IMG/VR virus record: IMGVR_UViG_3300025687_005968
Coordinates: 1 to 20,857 of that record
Direction: 5' to 3' (one strand)
From: a virus
Length of the DNA: 20,857 bases
The first letter of the stretch is position 1. Each line of letters starts with the position of its first letter. This document shows, in pieces, positions 1 through 5,566 of this stretch. Both the position numbers and the translations under genes were made by a program. The notes below the pieces were generated by a model. That model saw nothing but the letters and a program-made list of their open reading frames with translations, searched no databases and was not told where the DNA came from.

Positions 1-141
1 GAAAAGGTAGAAGCGTTCACTTCCCAATATGGAAATGATATTACTGTAAATAATAGAACCTTTAAAAAACGGTTTCGTGCAGCGAGTAATGCTTATCAGA
101 GATTAAAAGCGTTGAAAGAGAAAGGAACAAGAAATGACTAA
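1..141 (+). CDS. C-terminal fragment of unknown small protein (5' cut by window)
   Basis: An open frame runs from base 1 to a TAA at 139-141, giving the last 46 residues of a protein whose start lies outside the window. The visible part is basic and rich in Lys and Arg (for example NRTFKKRFRAASNAYQRLKA), suggesting a helical, perhaps nucleic-acid-binding or structural, tail. The next gene starts at 134 inside this one, so the two are translationally coupled in a rightward operon that continues through the peptidase gene. I do not recognise the family. Confidence 0.6.
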   Translation, partial: EKVEAFTSQYGNDITVNNRTFKKRFRAASNAYQRLKALKEKGTRND

Positions 142-337
142 TGAAGAAATAATTGGAGGAGTCCAAAGCAGGACTAAAGAATGTAAACAAGCGTATGCCA
201 GTAGATGCTCACCTTGGGGGACTCCTCAAGAGTGGGAAGCAGGGTTTAAACGATTCTGGAGTGGGAAGTTAAATCCTGCCATGAAAGACATACGACGAAT
301 TTCACATTTAAACCCAGCTAATAGAAACAGTAAATGA
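134..337 (+). CDS. Small hypothetical protein, 67 aa
   Basis: The start ATG at 134 overlaps the previous gene by 8 nt and has AAAGGA upstream as a ribosome-binding site; the stop TGA overlaps the ATG of the next gene (ATGA). The protein is soluble, has no predicted membrane segment, and is rich in Trp and Lys (for example PWGTPQEWEAGFKRFWSG). It has no motif I can tie to a function. Its position between two coupled genes and directly before the papain-like peptidase suggests it is co-expressed with it, but a shared role is only a guess. Confidence 0.7.
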   Translation: MTNEEIIGGVQSRTKECKQAYASRCSPWGTPQEWEAGFKRFWSGKLNPAMKDIRRISHLNPANRNSK

Positions 338-930
338 AAATAGACAGAAGAAAGAATCTCCCACCTGTAGAGAACCAACACTTAATAAAGAAGTGCGTCG
401 CATCTGCATTTGCTTGTTTGGCACATGAAAATGGAGAGAACGTCAATAGCGACGATCTCTATGAACGTGCCAAAGTTTTGGATCGCATCCAAGGCAATGA
501 GGATAAGGATGAAGGAACAGACTTTCAAGGAGGCAGGCTTGCTCTCGACGCTATGACAACAACTATAGAGGTGGTGCCAATTAAAATGGATAGTGCATCC
601 ATAGATAAGGCATTAGAAACCTCGTCAGTGGTGTTTCAAGCATACACTAAGCTCTTTCAAGGTGATAGGGTAGGGCTTCATGCTGCTGTGATATGTGGGA
701 CTGAAGGACACGTCTATTTGGTTCGCAATTCATGGGGAGAGAATTGGGGCGTGAAAGGATATAGAGCTATCGACAAAGAAAAGCTCATCATCCATAGCGT
801 AGGAGAGGGATATTACGCAAGGAAGAAGTCTGTCAGACAACTCTTCAGAAAGAAGAAACTAATTGCTATGGGAGTGGCTGTCGCTGTCGCTGTCGCAACT
901 ATAGGAGCTTTGATTTTCTTTCTGTCATGA
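334..930 (+). CDS. Papain-like (C1 family) cysteine peptidase with C-terminal membrane anchor
   Basis: This 198-aa protein carries the whole papain-type active site in order: oxyanion Gln15, Cys21 in QHLIKKCVASAFA (six residues apart, as in papain), His116 in GLHAAVICG, and Asn132 in RNSWGENWGVKGY, the hallmark C1 motif. A stretch around 60-73 (EGTDFQGGRLALDA) fits the usual middle region. Residues 176-197 form one hydrophobic helix after the basic run RKKK, ending two residues from the C-terminus: a tail anchor with the catalytic domain probably cytoplasmic. There is no signal peptide and no propeptide, so it is shorter than cellular papains. The gene overlaps both neighbours (ATGA at each end). 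Phage peptidases of this class are not standard head proteases. A role in host takeover, superinfection immunity or lysis is possible; the sequence does not choose between them. The fold call is firm, the function open. Confidence 0.85.
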   Translation: MKIDRRKNLPPVENQHLIKKCVASAFACLAHENGENVNSDDLYERAKVLDRIQGNEDKDEGTDFQGGRLALDAMTTTIEVVPIKMDSASIDKALETSSVVFQAYTKLFQGDRVGLHAAVICGTEGHVYLVRNSWGENWGVKGYRAIDKEKLIIHSVGEGYYARKKSVRQLFRKKKLIAMGVAVAVAVATIGALIFFLS

Positions 931-1088
931 ACGAGTCAGTCCTAAGAGGAAAAATCTGGCTTTACTCTCAAAAGAGTATTGAGGCAATTGAGTCTGAGGA
1001 TTATGAGGCTCATAAATATTGGCGAGAAAAAGCAGACGCTTGTCGAAAAGAGCTAGTGTGCCAATTACAAACAGCAGAACAACCATAG
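927..1088 (+). CDS. Small hypothetical protein, 53 aa
   Basis: ATG at 927 overlaps the peptidase stop as ATGA, and the frame closes with TAG at 1086-1088. The product is a short, charged, mostly helical protein (for example SIEAIESEDYEAHKYWREKA) with two Cys near its C-terminus and no membrane segment. It is the last gene of the rightward operon; a terminator follows at about 1122. Tight coupling to the membrane-anchored peptidase makes it a candidate partner or inhibitor, but nothing in the sequence shows this. A longer open frame on the opposite strand covers the same bases and looks like a shadow. Confidence 0.65.
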   Translation: MNESVLRGKIWLYSQKSIEAIESEDYEAHKYWREKADACRKELVCQLQTAEQP

Positions 1089-1121
1089 GTGCTTTGAGAC
1101 TCAAAGCGTCAGATACAAAGA

Positions 1122-1150
1122 AGCCACACTTTAAACGGTGTGGCTCTTTT
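1122..1150 (+). terminator. Rho-independent terminator, possibly bidirectional
   Basis: Perfect 8-bp stem AGCCACAC (1122-1129) / GTGTGGCT (1138-1145) with an 8-nt loop, followed by CTTTTGTTTT. It closes the rightward operon that ends at 1088. On the minus strand the stem is followed by the T-rich TTCTTTG, so it could also stop the leftward operon that ends at 1238. Confidence 0.85.
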
Positions 1151-1237
1151 GTTTTCTGTTTTCGACTCCAGAGAAATTCATAGGTGTCGGTCTTTTCGTT
1201 TTGCGTCGCAACCATAGGTGCTTTGAGAATTTTCCGT

Positions 1238-1426
1238 TTACTTGTGTGGCGTGGCGTTGGCGTTGGCCGCTTGAATCAGATTTTCAATCCATTTTCTGGT
1301 CGAAATTCCCTCCTGGGAGGCTTTAGCTTCTGCAATGGTGAACAAATGTACATCTATTCGAGTGTAGCGGCTTTCGCTCTTCTCCTCTGGTGCTTTCTTT
1401 GGCCTTCCTCTAGTCTCTGGTTTCAT
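1238..1426 (-). CDS. Ribbon-helix-helix-like DNA-binding protein, 62 aa
   Basis: Last gene of the leftward operon; its ATG overlaps the stop of the upstream gene (ATGA at 1423-1426). The N-terminus holds an AT-hook-like RGRPKK, then a pattern typical of Arc/MetJ-type proteins: a short strand (SRYTRIDVHLFT) and two helices (IAEAKASQEG, STRKWIENLIQAA). Such proteins bind DNA as dimers and usually act as small repressors. Length fits the family. The target is unknown; the repeat-rich region at 5343-5943 is one candidate. I infer the fold from pattern only. Confidence 0.65.
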   Translation of the reverse strand: MKPETRGRPKKAPEEKSESRYTRIDVHLFTIAEAKASQEGISTRKWIENLIQAANANATPHK

Positions 1427-1764
1427 GATTTATAATCCTCTGTTGTTATTACTCTTTCAACGATGTACTTCCCTCTGTCCTTCTCTGCACAGCATTCGCA
1501 TCGGCCGTCTTTGTTGTTTGCTTCTGTTGTAAATTCAAGCTCTCCGTTCTCGGTATTTCTTAGGAGTAAACAAACATCTGGCCTATCAAGTTCGGGATGT
1601 TTTTTCAGAAATTCATCTCTTGTCAATTTGTCGGTACATTTCGCTTTGGCTTCCTCAAATGTTTTAAAATGCTCCTGGTGCTGCTTGTCTGGGCTTGTTA
1701 CCTGCCAAGTATCAAAGAAATCGTTATACATTATTATGTGCTTGTTTATGTAGTAGGTTCTCAT
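1423..1764 (-). CDS. Hypothetical protein with Cys-rich C-terminus, 113 aa
   Basis: The start overlaps the stop of the upstream gene (ATGA), and the stop overlaps the next start (ATGA), so it sits inside a fully coupled chain. The N-terminal half looks like a small alpha/beta domain (WQVTSPDKQHQEHFKTFEEA), the pattern of phage proteins that spread a short sheet before a helix. Near the C-terminus GRCECCAEKDRGKYIVERVI packs three Cys, possibly part of a metal site with Cys42 or Cys65. I do not recognise the family. An internal ATG at residue 12 is an alternative start. Confidence 0.7.
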   Translation of the reverse strand: MRTYYINKHIIMYNDFFDTWQVTSPDKQHQEHFKTFEEAKAKCTDKLTRDEFLKKHPELDRPDVCLLLRNTENGELEFTTEANNKDGRCECCAEKDRGKYIVERVITTEDYKS

Positions 1765-1931
1765 GGTCTTATTATCTCCTCTATCGTGTTGAATAATCCT
1801 CTTTTGACGTGTCCGTAACTCTCTAGGCTTTCCAGCTCCTTAGGAGTGAAATTAATGTTTATTCGTTGCCATTGGTCGCTTTCTTTCCATCTGGCAAGTT
1901 TTTTTAATGTTCTCTCTGTTGGTTTTTTCAT
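1761..1931 (-). CDS. Small RHH-like protein, 56 aa
   Basis: The frame starts at ATG 1931-1929, overlapping the stop of the upstream gene (ATGA), and ends with a TGA that overlaps the next start (ATGA). The product is basic at its N-terminus (KKPTERTLKKLARWKES), then has a strand-helix-helix pattern (QRININFTPKELESLE, KRGLFNTIEEIIRP) that resembles ribbon-helix-helix DNA-binding domains, although the second helix is irregular. Overlaps at both ends and the purine-rich composition shared with its neighbours support it as a real gene despite its length. A regulatory role is inference. Confidence 0.65.
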   Translation of the reverse strand: MKKPTERTLKKLARWKESDQWQRININFTPKELESLESYGHVKRGLFNTIEEIIRP

Positions 1932-2101
1932 AATTTAGCAATCTTTTCCATTATTTTAACGTCTAGTTTTGCAAGCTCTTTAGCTGTTATAAGATCGGCA
2001 TTATAAAATTGATCTAGTTTATCCGCTAACTTCTCAAGGGCTTCCTTGCTGTAGGTGTCTTTGATTCTTATTATTAATATCTTGTACGTGTCTGTTTTCA
2101 T
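1928..2101 (-). CDS. Small hypothetical helical protein, 57 aa
   Basis: ATG at 2101-2099 opens a frame of 57 codons whose TGA overlaps the next start (ATGA). It begins MKTDTYKILIIRIKDTYSKE and continues as one charged helix (EALEKLADKLDQFYN, TAKELAKLDVKIMEK). Several genes in this operon share a MKT N-terminus. No strong SD lies at the usual distance: AGAGGAG is about 46 nt upstream, and a hairpin (2113-2137) lies between it and the start. Function unknown. Confidence 0.6.
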   Translation of the reverse strand: MKTDTYKILIIRIKDTYSKEALEKLADKLDQFYNADLITAKELAKLDVKIMEKIAKL

Positions 2102-2112
2102 GGTCTTAAAAT

Positions 2113-2137
2113 AGCGGATGGGGTTGAATCCTCCGCT
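2113..2137 (-). promoter_or_regulatory. Intergenic hairpin between SD-like AGAGGAG and start codon
   Basis: Arms AGCGGA (2113-2118) and TCCGCT (2132-2137) are perfect inverted repeats with a 13-nt loop. On the minus strand the order is AGAGGAG, hairpin, 11 nt, ATG. A fold would shorten the distance between SD and start, as known for some phage mRNAs. It also buries a GGAGG. Only 6 bp long, so weak. Confidence 0.35.
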
Positions 2138-2153
2138 TCTGGTTCTCCTCTGG

Positions 2154-2348
2154 TTATTGGTTTGCCTCTCTTTGTCTTAGTGTCTCAATCCAGCTTTCCA
2201 GGTGGCCGTAAGTCTCGGGCCGCTTCTGAATGAGTTTTTCAAGCTCTGTGCTTGTGATGTTGTTTTCTTTTACAAGATCCATAAATGCCTTGTTAATGTT
2301 GGCAAGTCGTTCGTGTGCCATATAAAATAGTTGGGTCTGTGTTTTCAT
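2154..2348 (-). CDS. Small hypothetical helical protein, 64 aa
   Basis: ATG overlaps the upstream stop (ATGA at 2345-2348). The protein starts MKTQTQLFYMAHERLANINK and is predicted almost wholly helical and charged (DLVKENNITSTELEKLIQKR, ESWIETLRQREANQ). The middle NNITSTELEKLIQKRPETYG has the spacing of a short helix-turn-helix, but this is too weak to call. A 52-nt non-coding gap with a hairpin follows, one of the few real gaps in this operon. Family not recognised. Confidence 0.65.
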   Translation of the reverse strand: MKTQTQLFYMAHERLANINKAFMDLVKENNITSTELEKLIQKRPETYGHLESWIETLRQREANQ

Positions 2349-2527
2349 GCTGTTATTATATCCTCAATTATACAAGCTAATCGCAAGCACTCCGGGCAAT
2401 AAAGATCCTCTGGTGTGTCTGGTTTCGCAAGTCTCCTCAAAGTATTCACCATACTTTTTGAGTAAATATCTTTAAGTTTAAAATTGCGTTTTATCTGCGT
2501 TAAGAATTCTAGGTCTTTTGTTTTCAT
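2345..2527 (-). CDS. Small hypothetical protein with CPEC motif, 60 aa
   Basis: Coupled at both ends by ATGA overlaps. The N-terminal part is basic and helical (MKTKDLEFLTQIKRNFKLKD); the C-terminal part carries YCPECLRLACIIEDI, a CxxC followed by a third Cys, which could hold a metal or a disulfide. No further ligands are obvious, so metal binding would need a dimer. Family not recognised. Confidence 0.65.
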   Translation of the reverse strand: MKTKDLEFLTQIKRNFKLKDIYSKSMVNTLRRLAKPDTPEDLYCPECLRLACIIEDIITA

Positions 2528-2715
2528 ATTAGTTTCAACTCCTGTTGTTTGTTCTGTGGTGGTTGCTCTTTGTCGGTTCTCCAGGTTACTCTCTGGTTTG
2601 TTTCGTGTTCGATCCCTATGGCAATCCTGTTTAATTGCATAGGCTCTATTCTTTTGACTCTTAACACCTGGAGGGGCTTAAAGTCCTCCAGGCTGTAAAA
2701 TGTTATAGTGTGCAT
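2524..2715 (-). CDS. Small hypothetical protein, 63 aa
   Basis: The start at 2715 lies 13 nt inside the upstream gene, and the stop overlaps the next start (ATGA). The sequence alternates strands (HTITFYSLEDFKPLQVLRVK, RIAIGIEHETNQRVTWRTD), so a small beta domain is likely, unlike the helical neighbours. No known motif seen. Confidence rests on tight packing and shared composition. Confidence 0.65.
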   Translation of the reverse strand: MHTITFYSLEDFKPLQVLRVKRIEPMQLNRIAIGIEHETNQRVTWRTDKEQPPQNKQQELKLI

Positions 2716-3215
2716 AGGTTCTCGGCTCTGTAGTCTTTAAGGGTTTCCTTAAGGGTTTCTACGTTCGGGATAAGTTTAACGTGTGCATATCCCATGTTGA
2801 GGTAAGCTAGTCCCGGGCTGCTGTCATTGATAATAACATCAGTTTCTCTTTCAATGTATTCCATGATGATTTTAAAGAATGGGCTGCTCTGGTCAAGCTC
2901 TGGCAAGTATTCTTGAAAATCAATCTCTTCTTCGTGTATGGGCCATGATATAATTGCTCTTTCGTCAAACTCAATGCCATCCTCTAAAATGAGGAGGTGT
3001 TCTGAATTACTACAAAGATCGTACTCAAGTTCTTCCTGTTCTGCTTGTGTCAATTCCTCGTCAATGTTCTCTTTTAACCATTGGCTTACATTTGGGCTGT
3101 GATATGTTAGGCTGTCTCCTATCATATCAGCATAATTATTTACATAATCTTCTGATTCAATGTACTGTTTGTGGCCTTCAATGCTTTTAATAATGTTTTC
3201 AATTGTTGTTTTCAT
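2703..3215 (-). CDS. Hypothetical acidic protein, 170 aa
   Basis: I place the start at ATG 3215, which yields MKTTIENIIKSIEGHKQYIE. A longer frame from 3254 would add 13 basic residues that overlap the upstream gene, with no better SD. The sequence before 3215 (AGAAAGTAAAAACCATG) is also found before the gene starting at 3577. The protein is strongly acidic in the middle (ENIDEELTQAEQEELEYD, EEIDFQEYLPELD), one of the largest of this operon, with no membrane segment. Acidic early phage proteins are often DNA mimics or inhibitors of host nucleic-acid enzymes; that is only a thought here. Confidence 0.7.
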   Translation of the reverse strand: MKTTIENIIKSIEGHKQYIESEDYVNNYADMIGDSLTYHSPNVSQWLKENIDEELTQAEQEELEYDLCSNSEHLLILEDGIEFDERAIISWPIHEEEIDFQEYLPELDQSSPFFKIIMEYIERETDVIINDSSPGLAYLNMGYAHVKLIPNVETLKETLKDYRAENLCTL

Positions 3216-3220
3216 GGTTT

Positions 3221-3577
3221 TTACTTTCTTCTGGCTTCTTTTTCTATGTTGCAAGGTTCTGTTTTCTCAATGTAGCAAGTATAATCCACTAGCCATAAAT
3301 CAAGTTTTCCCTTTTTCCATTGTTCAAGTTCTAATTCTGTCGGCTCTTCTCCTCTTTCGTTTTCTGTTCTCTGGAAGTCAACTCTGTCGGCTGCGTCTCC
3401 GCAAGGGTCAATCTGGAAATATTCTCCTAAATATATTTTCAACTCCTTAAAAAGTGCGTCTAGTGTCGGTCTTTTTATGTTTAATTCAAAGTCCATCAAC
3501 TGGGATGTACTAGGGTCGCAACCTTCTTTGTAGTTGTCTTTTTCTGCGTGTTTTAAAATTGTGCTTACTCTGTACAT
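3221..3577 (-). CDS. Hypothetical protein, 118 aa
   Basis: ATG at 3577 follows AGAAAGTAAAAACC, the same leader that precedes the next gene. The product is a soluble mixed alpha/beta protein with an acidic middle (RTENERGEEPTELELEQWKK) and a Trp/Tyr strand (KLDLWLVDYTCYIEKT). Four Cys are spread too far apart to form a clear metal site. The stop at 3221 is 5 nt before the next start. Family not recognised. Confidence 0.7.
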   Translation of the reverse strand: MYRVSTILKHAEKDNYKEGCDPSTSQLMDFELNIKRPTLDALFKELKIYLGEYFQIDPCGDAADRVDFQRTENERGEEPTELELEQWKKGKLDLWLVDYTCYIEKTEPCNIEKEARRK

Positions 3578-3582
3578 GGTTT

Positions 3583-3669
3583 TTACTTTCTGTTTCTGAT
3601 GGTGGTTATTATGCGGTTTATCTTTAGTCGTAACTTACTAGGCTGTTTAATGTCTCTAATTGTTTTCAT
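3583..3669 (-). CDS. Possible very small basic peptide, 28 aa
   Basis: ATG at 3669-3667 overlaps the stop of the upstream gene (ATGA), and 28 codons follow to TAA at 3585-3583, filling nearly the whole gap to the next gene. The peptide begins MKT like many neighbours and is very basic (SKLRLKINRIITTIRNRK). Overlap geometry and gap filling favour coding; length alone gives little proof. It could instead be a spacer. Confidence 0.4.
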   Translation of the reverse strand: MKTIRDIKQPSKLRLKINRIITTIRNRK

Positions 3670-3920
3670 AGGGTGAAATAATATGATTTTGCTATTCTTG
3701 TATTGGTTGGGTTTCCAGTAATCCAACTATTTTTATCCTTTCTTAGATTCTCTTCTAGTCTCAAAGCAATAAAATAATCATTGCTCTGGTGCTTTGTGTC
3801 CAGCCACCCGATAGCATTATCATAGGCTTGTACAATAAAATTTTCATATCGTCTGCTTTTGCGACTGGCTAGTGGCAAATTTTCAATTATTTCTTTTTTA
3901 ACTGGTGGGAATGTTCTCAT
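3666..3920 (-). CDS. Small hypothetical protein, 84 aa
   Basis: ATG at 3920 follows AGAAAGAAGACA, a purine-rich leader ending in GACAATG like other genes here. The stop overlaps the next start (ATGA). The product is basic and soluble (PVKKEIIENLPLASRKSRRY, then EENLRKDKNSWITGNP). No motif recognised. Confidence 0.65.
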   Translation of the reverse strand: MRTFPPVKKEIIENLPLASRKSRRYENFIVQAYDNAIGWLDTKHQSNDYFIALRLEENLRKDKNSWITGNPTNTRIAKSYYFTL

Positions 3921-3933
3921 TGTCTTCTTTCTT

Positions 3934-4095
3934 TTATTTTATAAACTCTATTTTAATACACTTTTGCATATTGTCTTTTACTCTTCCGAGATTGAAAAAC
4001 TTGCCAAGATAGTATTCTTCAATCTGTTTATTTGTTCCATTAATCTCCGTTGTGAGGTGATCACCGTTCTCAAAATATACTTTTACTACTCTCAT
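3934..4095 (-). CDS. Small hypothetical protein, 53 aa
   Basis: ATG at 4095-4093 overlaps the upstream stop (ATGA). The product starts MRVVKVYFENGDHLTTEING, a strand-turn-strand pattern seen in many short phage proteins that begin with KVYFENGD-like sequence, then a helix (TNKQIEEYYLGKFFNLGRV) and a final strand (MQKCIKIEFIK). This compact beta-beta-alpha-beta plan and the overlap make it a convincing gene. Role unknown. Confidence 0.7.
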   Translation of the reverse strand: MRVVKVYFENGDHLTTEINGTNKQIEEYYLGKFFNLGRVKDNMQKCIKIEFIK

Positions 4096-4640
4096 TTCGT
4101 TAATCTTTCAAATTGTTTAGAGTGCTTTGATATAATTGCTGACATAAGCAAATCAAATACTTGTTTACGTTTCTCCAGGTTCCAAAAGTTTTTTATTCCG
4201 TTTGCTTTGCTCCATGTGTCAATCATCCTGCCTTCAATCTCTCTAGTGTCAGACTCAGCACACAATAAGGGGCAAAAATTATCTGGAGCGTCTTTCAATT
4301 TGGCTTCTACGTAACAGTGCTGCAATTCTTCATAATAGTCTTTTAAAACTGCTTTGTTTCTCTCTCCGTTGTGTTTTCCATGTAAAAGAAACAGATTCTT
4401 TTCTGTTAGTGTCTCGGCTGTCACCCTGTCACCTTCAAGACCGCTTCTTCTATCTCTGTAGGATTGATTGATTGTGTCATAATCAAAATGAGGTTTAAAC
4501 GCTTCTAAGGTCTTTTTTTGAATTGGCTCTACTATTTCCCTAATTGTTTCTTCTTTTGCTTTCGCTATGCAATAAAGCATGGCTTCTGGCAATAGTTCGT
4601 CAATTAAGTCTAGGTTTCTTTTTTGTTGTGTCTTTGTCAT
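4092..4640 (-). CDS. Hypothetical protein, 182 aa (largest of leftward operon)
   Basis: A clear SD (AGGAGACAAGACAATG) sets the start at 4640. The protein is long-helical and highly charged, with Cys at 24, 109, 123 and 127 (DNFCPLLCAESDTREIEGRM) and a C-terminal run with aromatic and basic residues (NFWNLEKRKQVFDLLMSA). No membrane segment. I see no enzyme motif. The stop overlaps the next start (ATGA). Family not recognised. Confidence 0.75.
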   Translation of the reverse strand: MTKTQQKRNLDLIDELLPEAMLYCIAKAKEETIREIVEPIQKKTLEAFKPHFDYDTINQSYRDRRSGLEGDRVTAETLTEKNLFLLHGKHNGERNKAVLKDYYEELQHCYVEAKLKDAPDNFCPLLCAESDTREIEGRMIDTWSKANGIKNFWNLEKRKQVFDLLMSAIISKHSKQFERLTK

Positions 4641-4654
4641 TGTCTTGTCTCCTG

Positions 4655-4840
4655 TTAGCGTTGTGTGTTATAAAATGATACTGACAGTTTCCAGTATAGA
4701 TCAATCTGTTTTATCTCGTGTAAATAGTCGGCCAAGTCTAAGAAATACTTTCTTACTCCGTAATCTCTTACTTGTCTGCCATATTGTTTGAATTGGCCGT
4801 TGTTGTGGCTGTTAATAATTTCTTCTAGTTGTGTGTGCAT
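4655..4840 (-). CDS. Small hypothetical protein, 61 aa
   Basis: SD CAGGAGACACAATG sets the start at 4840. The product is a small helical protein rich in Tyr and charged residues (GQFKQYGRQVRDYGVRKYFL, DYLHEIKQIDLYWKLS). The 17-nt gap before it holds ACCAATAACC, also found in the gap before 2101. No known motif. Confidence 0.7.
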   Translation of the reverse strand: MHTQLEEIINSHNNGQFKQYGRQVRDYGVRKYFLDLADYLHEIKQIDLYWKLSVSFYNTQR

Positions 4841-4857
4841 TGTGTCTCCTGGTGCGG

Positions 4858-5013
4858 TTATTGGTTTTTGAGTTGGTTCGCGGCTGCTATGCAGCTCTTT
4901 TGGTTTAGGCTCTGTGGTATCTCCTTAAAGGCCCGAACTTCGAGCTTTAAGATTTTTGCTTTTGTAGTGCTGGAGCTTGCCAGCACTTTTTTAATGAATG
5001 TTTCGGTTTTCAT
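4858..5013 (-). CDS. Small hypothetical protein, 51 aa
   Basis: I choose the ATG at 5013 rather than the in-frame one at 5079: 5013 forms a TAATG overlap with the upstream stop, and the product then begins MKTETFIKKVLASSSTTKAK, sharing the MKT start of its neighbours. The extension to 5079 would overlap the upstream gene by 67 nt. The protein is basic and helical. Function unknown. Confidence 0.65.
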   Translation of the reverse strand: MKTETFIKKVLASSSTTKAKILKLEVRAFKEIPQSLNQKSCIAAANQLKNQ

Positions 5014-5234
5014 TATTCGTCGCTTCCGATAATGCCAAACGTCAATCCATTTTGGGTTGGGTTGCTCTTCAACGTCCATTCAATGTGTAATTGGCCGTCA
5101 TATCCTCTTCTTCGGTCAATGTCAGATATATAATATCCTGTGTTGTTCATCGCTGCGAGTCGGGCGGCTCCAAAATAAGCGTTGAAACCTACTCTGAATT
5201 CTGGGTCTGTGTTATACGTGTCTAGTATGCTCAT
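5013..5234 (-). CDS. Small hypothetical protein, 73 aa
   Basis: Excellent SD AAGGAGAACAAGACAATG sets the start at 5234. The product starts MSILDTYNTDPEFRVGFNAY, then GAARLAAMNNTGYYISDIDR and a strand-rich end. It looks like a compact globular protein. This is the first well-initiated gene of the leftward operon, so probably among the earliest made. Family not recognised. Confidence 0.75.
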   Translation of the reverse strand: MSILDTYNTDPEFRVGFNAYFGAARLAAMNNTGYYISDIDRRRGYDGQLHIEWTLKSNPTQNGLTFGIIGSDE

Positions 5235-5249
5235 TGTCTTGTTCTCCTT

Positions 5250-5342
5250 TTAGTGTGCCAATAATAAAACTTGGCAAAGCCCAAAGAATAAAAAAGATAT
5301 TCCAGCTAAAGCCAAGTAACCTAAAAAATATAAGTAATTCAT
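5250..5342 (-). CDS. Possible 30-aa single-span membrane peptide
   Basis: ATG at 5342-5340 opens 30 codons, MNYLYFLGYLALAGISFLFF then GLCQVLLLAH, almost all hydrophobic: one membrane span. It fills the space between the leftward promoter and the first SD-led gene. There is no SD, and the ATG lies just after the predicted -10 box, so any translation would be leaderless. Small membrane peptides at the head of early operons are known in phages. Equally, it may be an untranslated leader. Confidence 0.4.
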   Translation of the reverse strand: MNYLYFLGYLALAGISFLFFGLCQVLLLAH

Positions 5343-5378
5343 GACAACAATAAATAGTCAGCTTTTATTTGTTGTCAA
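5342..5378 (-). promoter_or_regulatory. Leftward promoter inside a palindromic operator
   Basis: On the minus strand TTGACA (5378-5373), 16 nt, then TATTTA (5356-5351) make a sigma-70-like promoter aimed at the leftward operon. Nine-base arms TGACAACAA (5342-5350) and TTGTTGTCA (5369-5377) form an inverted repeat that spans the promoter, with centres about 27 bp apart (two to three helical turns), a good operator geometry for a dimeric repressor. Confidence 0.6.
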
Positions 5379-5566
5379 ATTAATAATGATGATTTTATTA
5401 AAATAATTACAAAATGATTATGATTGTAATAGGCTATCATTTCATTTCTTAACTGTAAGTAGTTAATAGTTAATTATTTAATATATAGATTATAAAAAAA
5501 GAGGGGTATCTCTAAATATTTATTTCTCTCTCTTTTCTCCCTTTTTCTATAAGGGGGGTCTTATTT

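Larger units (their letters stand above)
892..1228 (+). repeat. Three partial copies of a tail-anchor coding segment (892-914, 1080-1099, 1205-1228)
   Basis: The 18-bp core CAACYATAGGWGCTTTGA occurs at 896-913, 1080-1097 and 1209-1226. Copies two and three share a perfect 20-bp match (1080-1099 and 1209-1228). Copies one and three match over 22 bp with two differences (892-913 and 1205-1226). Copy one encodes VATIGAL in the peptidase membrane anchor. Copies two and three, read in the corresponding frame, also spell TIGALR, but one crosses a stop codon and the other lies between convergent operons, so they look like vestigial duplications. Confidence 0.75.

Noticed and set aside
925-1215. 96-codon frame on the minus strand with a hydrophobic segment
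   Set aside because: It overlaps the ATGA-coupled gene 927-1088, runs through the perfect terminator hairpin at 1122-1145 and has no clear SD; it looks like a shadow.
1138-1435. Two overlapping plus-strand frames, one containing the VATIGAL remnant
   Set aside because: They cross the end of the leftward operon and lie opposite a well-coupled RHH-like gene; only the repeat itself is kept.
2713-3254. Longer start at 3254 for the 170-aa acidic protein
   Set aside because: The extra basic residues overlap the upstream gene and the leader AAAGTAAAAACC fits the start at 3215.
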